A stretch of DNA of 49,601 nucleotides from Paraglaciecola hydrolytica. GTDB taxonomy: Bacteria > Pseudomonadota > Gammaproteobacteria > Enterobacterales > Alteromonadaceae. The DNA lies in assembly GCF_001565895.1 (NCBI RefSeq), contig NZ_LSNE01000006.1:75803-125403 (forward strand). The letters are read 5' to 3'. Shown piece by piece: positions 36,152 through 44,953 of the stretch (its first letter is position 1; each line of letters begins with the position of its first letter). The position numbers and the translations under genes were made by a program. The notes below the pieces were generated by a model, which worked only from the letters and a program-made list of their open reading frames with translations, made no database searches and was not told where the DNA came from.

Positions 36152-37362
36152 GTTTTTAATTCCTCAGCGACGAGACTTTTTAAAGGGGCGAGTACACTGT
36201 TCCATGCATAATGAGCTTGAATTATTGCCAATGCATTTTCACTTATATTGGTATATTTAGAGTGATCGTCCATCAACATGGTTAAACAATTGATGTAGTC
36301 GCTCGCTGAGTTGGCAAGTAAAATATCTTGTTGATCACTGCATTTCACCCCTTCTGCACCCATAGACGTGGCAATGACCGGTAAGCCGCTGGCAAAGGCT
36401 TGCAATACCTTGTTTTGTACACCGCGAGCTAGTCTGAATGGCGCAACAAAAATATTAGCGTTGTCGAAGTAGGGTTTTATATCGTCAACAAAACCGGTTA
36501 TTTCAATACCATTTTGACCGTTTAGTTTTTTGATTTTGTCCACGGGATCCATGCCCGCAATGCAAAATGTTGCTTGCGGCCATTTTTTAATAACACTTGG
36601 CCATACATGGTCTACAAACCACATTACCGCATCAATGTTGGGAGCGTAATCCATGACTCCTGCAAATAATAAGCGCGGAGATTGCATATCTCGTGGGGCG
36701 GACGGAGGGAAAAAGCTAGTGGTATCGAGGCCATTTTCAACGGCATGGATGTCAAAAGCTGGGCCATGGATCTGCTGAAATAAATCTACCTCTGCCTGAG
36801 TAATTAATAAACAATGGTCAAATGAGCTTGCGATTTTCTTTTCGAAACGGGCGATGAGTTTTGTTTCTCGTTGATATATATACTTAAGCGGCCATGACGT
36901 TTGTTTGGCATATTGCGCCCATTTATCTGAGTCAACATCCATAAAATCCATCAATAACTGCGGCTTTTTCGCAAGTTTACTGATGACCTTTGAATTAAAT
37001 ACGTATTCGGCCACACTTGAAGCACTGCAATAAATGACATCAATATTGTTATCAACAAGCTGTTTATCGATTTTTTTTTGTAAATCTTGGTGATAAAAAT
37101 TAGCAACACTCAGGGCTTTGCCACTGAACAAACCACTTAATAAACGTAAGAACTTGGGACCAAGTTTACTGTAGCTAATTTGCTGGCAATAACGCTCAGC
37201 TAGAGTGGTAAAAAAAGGTAACTCACTATCATCCTCGTAAGGTGTTGCCAAAAAAATCTTGTGCCCTTGTTCATTTAGATATTTTAAATGATGAAAAGTC
37301 CGGATTTTTTCACCTTTGTTAGGTGGAAAAGGGCAACGTTGCGAAATAATCAATATATTCAT
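36148..37362 (-). CDS. Glycosyltransferase of the XrtA exopolysaccharide system (TIGR03087-like)
   Basis: GT-B fold glycosyltransferase of 404 residues. It begins MNILIISQRCPFPPNKGEKI, the pattern of the PEP-CTERM/XrtA system sugar transferases. The C-terminal nucleotide-sugar domain has LLFAGVMDYAPNIDAVMWF, a VAPFRLARGVQNKVLQAFA motif and GLPVIATSMGAEGV. The ATG at 37362 gives the family N-terminus, though no strong ribosome-binding site precedes it; the frame extends to 37431. It heads a three-gene minus operon with the acetyltransferase and beta-helix genes and is divergent from the next glycosyltransferase. Confidence 0.87.
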   Translation of the reverse strand: MNILIISQRCPFPPNKGEKIRTFHHLKYLNEQGHKIFLATPYEDDSELPFFTTLAERYCQQISYSKLGPKFLRLLSGLFSGKALSVANFYHQDLQKKIDKQLVDNNIDVIYCSASSVAEYVFNSKVISKLAKKPQLLMDFMDVDSDKWAQYAKQTSWPLKYIYQRETKLIARFEKKIASSFDHCLLITQAEVDLFQQIHGPAFDIHAVENGLDTTSFFPPSAPRDMQSPRLLFAGVMDYAPNIDAVMWFVDHVWPSVIKKWPQATFCIAGMDPVDKIKKLNGQNGIEITGFVDDIKPYFDNANIFVAPFRLARGVQNKVLQAFASGLPVIATSMGAEGVKCSDQQDILLANSASDYINCLTMLMDDHSKYTNISENALAIIQAHYAWNSVLAPLKSLVAEELKT

Positions 37363-37677
37363 GGAGTGTGTTGTTAAATCCTTTAAGGCTGCAGTAGCGA
37401 GATAGTACATACAGTTAAACAAATTATGCATTGTTTGGCAGTTTGTTAGGTTTTTATAATACTATTTTTTTACGCTGTTTATCTTAATAATTCTCAGGGC
37501 TTTTGTTCGCTGTTAGTGTGATTAAATTATCAATATAAAATATTTTCGAGTCTATCGGCAGCATGGTACAAGTGTTATGCTGCGATTATATAAATCGTAC
37601 ATAAATTGTATATAAATTAGTTTGTTAGAATCATAAACTTGCTGTGTAAAGTTGGTTCTCTGAAGGATAATAATGTT
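37363..37677. promoter_or_regulatory. Divergent promoter region of the two glycosyltransferase operons
   Basis: This 315-base AT-rich gap separates oppositely oriented glycosyltransferase genes. It contains the dyad GCAGCAT-N12-ATGCTGC (37558-37583) and several AT-rich stretches that could serve as -10 boxes. No reading frame of note is present. Confidence 0.35.
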
Positions 37678-38823
37678 TTGAAAACTTTATTAATAACAGA
37701 AAATTTTCCGCCTAAATCAGGAGGTAGTGGCCGCTGGTTTTGGGAACTCTATTCACGGTTACCCCATACTGAATATTCGGTAGTAGCAGGGCTTTGGCAA
37801 GATACTGAATCCTTTGATGCAAATGCTAATTTAAGCATATCCCGTTACAACTTGAGCTCTACAGAGTGGGGTTTTGCCAGTATTAAAGGGGTCTTATTTT
37901 ATATAAAAACCTTTTGGCATATTCGCAAGCTAATAAAACAACAAAACATTACTAACTTGCATTGTGGGCGCGTATTGCCTGAAGGTGTGATGGCTTGGCT
38001 TATCAATTTAATGACAGGTATTCCCTACTCTTGTTACGTGCACGGTGAAGATTTAGAAACGGCAGCCAGTAGTCGCGAACAACAATTTATTTGTAAACTG
38101 GTTATTAAGCGCGCGACTCAGATCATTTGTAACAGCCAGAATAGCGCAAATTTAGTGGCTAAATTTGGTGAAGCCGCGCGACTTAAGGCTGTGGTATTGC
38201 ACCCTGGAGTGGATAGTAGTCGCTTTGTACCGGCAGAGCCTAATGCACAAACCCGCACCAATCTTGGCTGGCTGGACAAAAAAGTGGTGTTAACCGTTGG
38301 CAGATTGCAAGCGAGGAAAGGTCAGGACATGATGATCCGCGCTTTGCCTGCCATAAAAAAGGAAATTCCTAATATTCTCTATGCGGTAGTCGGCGACGGT
38401 GACTGTTTGCACATGTTGCAAAATCTAGCCTCTGAGCTTGGAGTAGAGGATAACGTACAATTTTTGCGGGAAATCACCGATCAGCAAATGATCCAGTGTT
38501 ATCAGCAATGCGACTTATTTATTTTACCTAATCGCACTATAGGCCAAGATATTGAAGGTTTTGGCATGGTTCTGGTTGAAGCTCAATCATGTGGCAAACC
38601 CGTTATTGCAGGAGATTCTGGTGGTACTCGGGAAACGCTTGTTGAAGGTGAAACGGGTTTAATTATCGACGCGACTAAACCTGAAAGTATCGCCAGTGCA
38701 GTTGCGAATATATTTACAGATGAGCAAAATTTAAAAAAAATGGGCAGTAAAGGTAGAGAGCATGTTGTCCATCGCCTCGACTGGAAAGCCTTGGCACAAA
38801 GTGCAAAAGAGTTATTCGTTTAA
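37678..38823 (+). CDS. GT4-family glycosyltransferase
   Basis: GT-B fold enzyme of 381 residues that adds a sugar to the growing repeat unit. The N-terminus LKTLLITENFPPKSGGSGR is a family signature. The C-terminal domain has VVLTVGRLQARKGQDMMIRA and the EGFGMVLVEAQSCGKPVIAG motif with the two glutamates seven apart. The start is taken as TTG at 37678 after AAGGA, because the frame upstream to 37639 has no support. It is followed by a transglutaminase-like gene 109 bases on. The donor sugar is unknown. Confidence 0.87.
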   Translation: MKTLLITENFPPKSGGSGRWFWELYSRLPHTEYSVVAGLWQDTESFDANANLSISRYNLSSTEWGFASIKGVLFYIKTFWHIRKLIKQQNITNLHCGRVLPEGVMAWLINLMTGIPYSCYVHGEDLETAASSREQQFICKLVIKRATQIICNSQNSANLVAKFGEAARLKAVVLHPGVDSSRFVPAEPNAQTRTNLGWLDKKVVLTVGRLQARKGQDMMIRALPAIKKEIPNILYAVVGDGDCLHMLQNLASELGVEDNVQFLREITDQQMIQCYQQCDLFILPNRTIGQDIEGFGMVLVEAQSCGKPVIAGDSGGTRETLVEGETGLIIDATKPESIASAVANIFTDEQNLKKMGSKGREHVVHRLDWKALAQSAKELFV

Positions 38824-38932
38824 GCAGGATATTGTAAGTGCCAGTAATGTCAGATTCTAATTGAATTTAACTAGTGTGGAATATAATCGACATTTACTTC
38901 TTAACTAAGTGTTTGATATTGTGGGTAAAGGT

Positions 38933-39757
38933 ATGTTGTTTGAGCGTTTAAAACTCAGTTTTTGTTTTATTATTCTTTTAGTAGGATGTTTTCTACTAAT
39001 GGTTAATTTATATGGTTTAAACAGAGACATTCGGGTCGATGATTTTAGCAATCAATATTTGAGGTTCCCCAATGACCAACCTGCTAACTTTAACGATACT
39101 TTGCTCGAATTGATAAGACATCAAAACGAAACTGATATTCAATATTCAACAAGAGTCACCCATGTTGTGGCTAGAGGGATATCCCATGTTGAGTGGTTTG
39201 ATTTTCCTCCACAACAGTTCAATCAGCTTATCCCTATCTGGGAAAATTATTTTTTATACTTTATGGGGGTATTTTCAGGTATTCCTGAATACGAGAGATA
39301 TCACTATGCAAACTACCATAGAAGTTTAAAACGAGGGATTGGCCTTTGTGGTGATGCCTCTATGGTTGTCTCACAGTTGTTAGATGATCAGAATATCAAT
39401 AATAAAATCCTGACCTTTCCAGGGCATGTGGTTGTCGTCGCTACCTTTGAAAATGGCCGCCAGTTTATTTTAGATGCTGATTTTGGAGTTGTTGTCCCCT
39501 TTTCTGTAGCTGAACTATCCTCTCAGAGTGCTGAAATTGCTCAGCTCTACTTGGATGCAGGTTATTCTCATAGTGATTACCAATTTTTTAATAATATGTA
39601 CCAACAAGCTCCAAGGGAATGGAATGGCGTGCAACATTTCATCACTAAGAAATATTATTTTGAAATATTTGCTTATTGGTTAAAGTGGCCTCTGCCAATA
39701 ATAATGATGCTTTTTTCATTAGTTTGTTTAACCAAAATGAAACGAACCAAGAGTTAA
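38933..39757 (+). CDS. Membrane-anchored transglutaminase-like protein
   Basis: Protein of 274 residues with an N-terminal membrane helix (about 9-28), an extracytoplasmic domain, and a second helix near the C-terminus (about 249-268). The central part has the order and spacing of a transglutaminase/papain-like triad: Cys139 in RGIGLCGDASMVV, His165 in FPGHVVVVA and Asp181 or Asp183 in FILDADFGVV. The ATG at 38933 is chosen over GTG at 38909. It sits between a glycosyltransferase and the VanZ-acyltransferase-PHP fusion gene, 76 bases before the latter. The catalytic assignment is motif-based, and the substrate, protein or polysaccharide linkage, is unknown. Confidence 0.7.
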   Translation: MLFERLKLSFCFIILLVGCFLLMVNLYGLNRDIRVDDFSNQYLRFPNDQPANFNDTLLELIRHQNETDIQYSTRVTHVVARGISHVEWFDFPPQQFNQLIPIWENYFLYFMGVFSGIPEYERYHYANYHRSLKRGIGLCGDASMVVSQLLDDQNINNKILTFPGHVVVVATFENGRQFILDADFGVVVPFSVAELSSQSAEIAQLYLDAGYSHSDYQFFNNMYQQAPREWNGVQHFITKKYYFEIFAYWLKWPLPIIMMLFSLVCLTKMKRTKS

Positions 39758-39833
39758 GCCAATTACTTGTCAGGTAATGCAGGTCATGAGATATATAACC
39801 TAATGAATACAAACTCTTAGTAGTACAGACTGG

Positions 39834-42800
39834 ATGCGCAGTTTACTTTATCTCATTATATTTGCGATCATTTATGGATCTTACTATCCATTTAATTTTC
39901 AATTTGCTGATACATCCGAAGTAAGGATCTTAACGTTAATCAATTTTAGCTTTTGGAAAAGCTCCGTCAGCGACCTTATAGCTAATACAGTTCTGTTTAT
40001 TCCTTTTGGGTTTGTCATAAGTAAAGCGTTTCACAGCCAAATTACCATTAAATATGCAAGCCAATATCTGTTGTTTGGGTTTGTTCTCGCCTTCCTGATT
40101 CAAGTTGGTCAAGTATGGACTCCTGAGCGTATCCCGTGGGGGGGAGATGCTATTTGGAATGTAATCGGTTGTTTGTTTGGTATTTTTTTGGCTAAAGTTT
40201 TTAGCTTAAGTCACCTTCACTTCAGTCATACATTATCGCCCTATTTATCGATATGTTTATACCTAGGCCTGGCCTTAGTATTCATAAAACTTGCACCGTA
40301 CTCACCTTCATTAGACTTTGGTGTATTAAAAACCAATCTGAAAAATATTATTGCTCATCCACACATCGATTGGTATTGGACATATGAATCGGTGGTGACA
40401 TGGCTTATTGCCTTTTATTTACTTTCTCAGGCACAACTAAAATGGCTAACTACGGATAAGTTTGTGCTTTTGGTAGTAACCGTACTGAGTGTTAAGTTTT
40501 TAATTATTAACAATAATATTAATATTTCTCAAATTGTTGGAGCATCTATTGCTTTGGTGAGCTGGGGCAGTCTGAAGGCTTTAATCAATAAACAACTGTT
40601 ATTGGTGGCATTCGGCTTTGTCATTGTCTTAAATGGTCTACATCCATTTGAGTTAAAACCCCTTCCCTCGGATTTTCATTGGCTACCTTTTACTGGCTCA
40701 CTCAATGGCAATATTTTATTGAACATTATCGCCATGAGTAAAAAAACAGTTTTCTACATCAGCGCTGTTTGGTTAATGTTTTTGGTGACTAAAAAGCTAC
40801 GCTTCTCGACTATTACAGTCGCCTTAGTCGTTTTTATTGGTGAATATTCTCAACGTTTTGTTACCGATTCAGTTGCTGAAATTACCGATGCTATTCTGGT
40901 CTTTTTTGGTGGCTATATTTTGTCAGTTTTTTTAATAAAATCTGACTCTGATACACCAAATAACACTCAGAGCAACCCTAATTATAATCGTGATTTTAAC
41001 TCTACTCTTGCGCCAGAAAATGTAAATGTCGGTATAAAACAGCGTGATATTAGTGGCCTTGATGGGCTTAGGGCCTGCGCTGCACTGGCGGTCTTTGTTG
41101 TGCACTTTCAACAATTTACTAGTATCGGCGGGACATTAGGGCCTGTTGATTTTGAACGATGGATGGTCAACGGCAATACTGGCGTCGCCTTGTTTTTTGC
41201 CTTGAGTGGTTTTTTATTATCAATGCCTTTTTGGCAAGCCAATAAGGAGCATACATTACCCAATATAAAACATTACTTTATAAAGCGTGCTCTGCGAATT
41301 ATCCCATTATTTTATGTATGTTTTATTTTGTTGATGGCTTTAAAAGGATTTAAAGGAGCTGAAGTCAATTTCAACAATATAGTGAGTCATTTATTTTTTC
41401 TACATAATTTAAAAGACGACCAAGTAATGAGCTTTAACCCGCCATTTTGGACCTTAGCGGTTGAAATGCAGTTTTATCTACTCTTACCACTATTTTTCAT
41501 CTTCATTAAAAAACTTGATCGTAAAAGTGGAACCTTACTATTCATCTTTCTTGTCCCTGTCATTTACATACTTTATAGCTTGTTAATGAGCTGGCTAAGT
41601 GAGTGGCATGATTGGCCAATCAGAATTCCGCTTATTTGGCCTTTTGGAATTGAATTAGAGTCGGTTAACGGCGCGGCATTAAAATATTCAACCATGGCGC
41701 ATTTGCCACACTTTTTGATCGGTGTGGTGGCGGCAAGTTTATTTCTTACCTATCGTAATTCAGAGAAACCAAAGCCAATATTATGCGAAGTACTTTTTTG
41801 GTTGGCGTCTATTAGCGTAGCAATTATTTTATCAACGTCTTTAGACGAGTTATTTCAGCTTAATTACGGGCGCTATAATTTTCCGGTGGTTCCACTTTTA
41901 TTGGGCGTGATATTAGTTACTGCACCCAATTCATTTTTTGCAAAACGACTGCTAGATTTAGCCCTGTTAAAGTGGGTGGGCATCATTTCATATGGTGTTT
42001 ATTTATTTCATTATCCCTTACTCAAAGCAACCAAGAGTTTCTTTGACTTGGCTGGTTTGAATGTCTCAAACCATGCGGTGCTTTATGGCTTATCATCTCT
42101 GATATTGACATTGTTATTTGCACATTTGTCATTTAAATACTTTGAAAGCCCAGTAATGCAGCAATTTACTAAGGAAAGATCTGTGATGTCAGATAAGCCA
42201 ATTCAAAAACCAACGTTGCAAACTGGTGATACTAAAAAAATGCAATTCAGCATCTATAAATTGGGAGTGTTTGCTGTTTTCATGATTGGGATTGTTGGAC
42301 TTTTTTATGTGGTGATGTCTCAGAAAACCACTAAACCGAATCTCATTCCGTGGGCAAGCAATAATGCAAATATCATTTTTGATCATCATACCCACACAAA
42401 ATACTCTGATGGTAGCCTGACATTGGATGAGTTAACTGAATTGGCTTCTATCAGTGGTTGCGACGCATTAGCAATAACTGATCATACCGATAGTCAACGT
42501 TCGTTCAGTCCGGAAAAAATTGAAAAAATTGAAAAGTTACGAAAGCAATACCCTAACTTATTAATCCTAAATGGGGTTGAATTAGGTATGCCAGATTATG
42601 AACAAAGAGAGCACGTTAATATCATCACCACACCTGAATATGAAACGACCTTGTTACCTGAAGTATTTAAAAGATTAAAAGAAAGCAACAAATTGCCAAA
42701 ATCAAGCCGCGACAGGTTTGTTTTGGATAACATTTTCAAAAATGCTGAAGAAACTAATCATTCAATCGCTATCTATAATCACCCCAGTCGAAAAGACCAA

Positions 42801-43523
42801 ACTGAAGATGAAAATTTATCTGACATCAAAAACTGGAATACAAACAGACAAAATATTGAGGGCATCTCAGGCGCTCCTGGTCATCAAAAATCTAAAGATA
42901 TAGGCAGTTATAGAGAGCACTTTAAAACTATTGATAGATGGGATCCTGCGGTAGCTGAGGTAGGTTCAACCTTAGACCAGTTATTAGATGAAGGACTGGA
43001 CGTGTGGGGCGCCATTGCATCATCTGATTATCATAATGAAAAGATGGATTACCCACCTTGTGGCTTCTCCAGAATGCATGTGTCAACCCCAGCAAAAACT
43101 TACGACGGGCTAATGACAGCATTAAAAAACGGCACGTTTTGGGCAAGTCATGGCAAGTTTTTATCAGAGTTTAAATTAGTTGCTGAAATATCTGAAAAAC
43201 AGCTTAGACTTTCGCCGGGAGAAGCGGCAAGTATTGACGCAGGCACAATCGCCTTGATTCAAGTCGAGTTGCAACGAGAAAAAGACTACCTTGGTTTACC
43301 TTTGGATGTTGAATTGGTTACTAATTGTGTAAGTGGAGAACCAGAATTACTGGGAGCTATTAGAGTTCCAGCATTTTCCAATACGGCTGAGGCATTTTTA
43401 CCAATTAACAACAGTGGTAAAGACGCCCAAAGTTGTTATTTACGTAGTAGAGTACAAGTGGAAGCGTCTGAGGGATTAACTTATATGGCATATAGCAACC
43501 ATATTCGGTTTTTACTTAATTGA
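39834..43523 (+). CDS. VanZ-VanZ-acyltransferase 3-PHP hydrolase fusion protein
   Basis: Very large membrane protein of 1229 residues. Residues 1-120 form a VanZ-like domain (DLIANTVLFIPFGFVISK, then VGQVWTPERIPWGGDAIWNV). Residues 255-365 are a second VanZ-like unit (LHPFELKPLPSDFHWLPF, then EYSQRFVTDSVAEITDAIL). Residues 403-775 are an acyltransferase-3 domain (ISGLDGLRACAALAVFVVHF, ALFFALSGFLL, FIKRALRIIPLFYV, NPPFWTLAVEMQFYLLLP). After another membrane helix (about 808-828), residues 846-1110 are a PHP/CehA-type metallohydrolase (FDHHTHTKYSDGSLTLDEL, AITDHTDS, GVELG, IYNHPSR, ASSDYHNE), with a beta-rich end. The ATG at 39834 has a weak site. Acylating and cleaving a polysaccharide or lipid intermediate is inference. 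Confidence 0.9.
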   Translation: MRSLLYLIIFAIIYGSYYPFNFQFADTSEVRILTLINFSFWKSSVSDLIANTVLFIPFGFVISKAFHSQITIKYASQYLLFGFVLAFLIQVGQVWTPERIPWGGDAIWNVIGCLFGIFLAKVFSLSHLHFSHTLSPYLSICLYLGLALVFIKLAPYSPSLDFGVLKTNLKNIIAHPHIDWYWTYESVVTWLIAFYLLSQAQLKWLTTDKFVLLVVTVLSVKFLIINNNINISQIVGASIALVSWGSLKALINKQLLLVAFGFVIVLNGLHPFELKPLPSDFHWLPFTGSLNGNILLNIIAMSKKTVFYISAVWLMFLVTKKLRFSTITVALVVFIGEYSQRFVTDSVAEITDAILVFFGGYILSVFLIKSDSDTPNNTQSNPNYNRDFNSTLAPENVNVGIKQRDISGLDGLRACAALAVFVVHFQQFTSIGGTLGPVDFERWMVNGNTGVALFFALSGFLLSMPFWQANKEHTLPNIKHYFIKRALRIIPLFYVCFILLMALKGFKGAEVNFNNIVSHLFFLHNLKDDQVMSFNPPFWTLAVEMQFYLLLPLFFIFIKKLDRKSGTLLFIFLVPVIYILYSLLMSWLSEWHDWPIRIPLIWPFGIELESVNGAALKYSTMAHLPHFLIGVVAASLFLTYRNSEKPKPILCEVLFWLASISVAIILSTSLDELFQLNYGRYNFPVVPLLLGVILVTAPNSFFAKRLLDLALLKWVGIISYGVYLFHYPLLKATKSFFDLAGLNVSNHAVLYGLSSLILTLLFAHLSFKYFESPVMQQFTKERSVMSDKPIQKPTLQTGDTKKMQFSIYKLGVFAVFMIGIVGLFYVVMSQKTTKPNLIPWASNNANIIFDHHTHTKYSDGSLTLDELTELASISGCDALAITDHTDSQRSFSPEKIEKIEKLRKQYPNLLILNGVELGMPDYEQREHVNIITTPEYETTLLPEVFKRLKESNKLPKSSRDRFVLDNIFKNAEETNHSIAIYNHPSRKDQTEDENLSDIKNWNTNRQNIEGISGAPGHQKSKDIGSYREHFKTIDRWDPAVAEVGSTLDQLLDEGLDVWGAIASSDYHNEKMDYPPCGFSRMHVSTPAKTYDGLMTALKNGTFWASHGKFLSEFKLVAEISEKQLRLSPGEAASIDAGTIALIQVELQREKDYLGLPLDVELVTNCVSGEPELLGAIRVPAFSNTAEAFLPINNSGKDAQSCYLRSRVQVEASEGLTYMAYSNHIRFLLN

Positions 43524-43640
43524 GTTTAATCTGATGGGTCTATAAAAAATATACTCTTAGACCGTTTAGCCTATAAGTTTATAAAGTAGACGTTCTTTTA
43601 TTATGGACAAAAATTTTATATTACAATGGAGTTTTGAATA

Positions 43641-44846
43641 TTGAAAACTATAAAAAAAATACTCAAAAAGATGCCTTTTATTAAAGACAATAATAGTGGT
43701 AATGAACTAGGTAGTATTAGACCTACTGATAAGCCTGTTTTTAATACCTTTAACGGTAACGAAATAATTTATAATATATTCTTGCCGACAGTAAAAAAGG
43801 AATATATTTTTGGTGGAATTTATACTGCTCTTTTGTTTTTAAAAGAATTACAAGTTAACCACTGCAAAGTAAAAATAACGGCATTTGACAAGTTTTTATC
43901 TGACGAAGAAAAATTAGAAACAAGTCATTATTTAGCAAAAAAATTGAATATGTCAATTTCGTACTTGGAAATTTTAACGATAGCCGAATATAAAAAAAGT
44001 TCCCCTTCTTTAGGTGAAATATTTATTGGTACAATTTGGTATACAACCATTGTTATTCGCCAACTAATAGACAATAACGATTTTATCCATAAGTCTTATA
44101 TTTATTTTATTCAGGACTTTGAACCTGGTTTTTCACAGTGGTCAGATGATTATGCAGATGCAATAACTAGTTATAAAAAAGGACGTTATATACCAGTATT
44201 TAACTCTACGTTTTTAAAAGATTATTTTGCTGAGCAAGGCTTGATCAATTTTGATACTCATTTTGTTCTTAAACCACAAATACAAACTCAACAGTTAACT
44301 TTACCAACAAAAGTGAACGCTACGCCTAAATTGTTTTTTTACGCTCGACCTAAGCGTCCTAGAAATCTGTTCAAGACAGGAATGCAAGGGCTTATCGATT
44401 GGTTGCACGAAGAGAACCCGGACATTGAAATTTATACCGCAGGCCAGCCTCACGATGACCTTATTTTTGGACGTTGGACCATAAAGAGTCTTGGTAAAAT
44501 GGACGAAAGTGTATATTGGAAAACCTTAAGTCAATATGATATTGGATTGAGCTTAATGCTTTCGCCACACCCTAGTTACCCGCCATTAGAAATGGCTTTG
44601 AGTGGTGTCATGACCGTAACTAATCGATATGCGAATAAGGATTTGGCTGAATTGTCGAATAATTTTGTTTCCTGTGATCTTGATTCTTCTAGTGTCAAAC
44701 AGGCGCTAAAAGAAGCTTATGGAAAATGTAAGCAGCTTGATGAGCGCATAGCAAATGCGAAATTTGATCATGACCCTATGGCTCATTCAATGGAGAAAGT
44801 CGCGCAGGAAATAGTTGAATTGTATGCAGTTAAAAATATAGGATGA
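43641..44846 (+). CDS. WsaF-like glycosyltransferase
   Basis: Glycosyltransferase of 401 residues resembling WsaF, the rhamnosyltransferase of Geobacillus S-layer glycan synthesis. The pattern YFIQDFEPGFSQWSDDYA near 155, the LFFYARPKRPRNLF start of the C-terminal Rossmann domain, and the donor-site motif MLSPHPSYPPLEMALSGVMT near 310 are diagnostic. It starts with TTG at 43641 after TGGAG. It follows the VanZ fusion gene by 117 bases and may be in the same transcript. The rhamnose specificity is inferred. Confidence 0.82.
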   Translation: MKTIKKILKKMPFIKDNNSGNELGSIRPTDKPVFNTFNGNEIIYNIFLPTVKKEYIFGGIYTALLFLKELQVNHCKVKITAFDKFLSDEEKLETSHYLAKKLNMSISYLEILTIAEYKKSSPSLGEIFIGTIWYTTIVIRQLIDNNDFIHKSYIYFIQDFEPGFSQWSDDYADAITSYKKGRYIPVFNSTFLKDYFAEQGLINFDTHFVLKPQIQTQQLTLPTKVNATPKLFFYARPKRPRNLFKTGMQGLIDWLHEENPDIEIYTAGQPHDDLIFGRWTIKSLGKMDESVYWKTLSQYDIGLSLMLSPHPSYPPLEMALSGVMTVTNRYANKDLAELSNNFVSCDLDSSSVKQALKEAYGKCKQLDERIANAKFDHDPMAHSMEKVAQEIVELYAVKNIG

Positions 44847-44953
44847 ATGTTAGCTATAATTAATTTGAGATCTGGATAAGCGAGCATTAAATTATTAGCA
44901 TTGAACTGAACTGAACAGAACTAATTCTAGGGCTGTTCAGTTGTATTAGTCTC

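Noticed and set aside
37558-37583. Possible sigma-54 promoter (TGGTAC...ATGC) before the GT4 gene
   Set aside because: The distance between the GG and GC elements is 12 rather than 10 bases, so it does not fit a sigma-54 promoter; only the dyad was kept.
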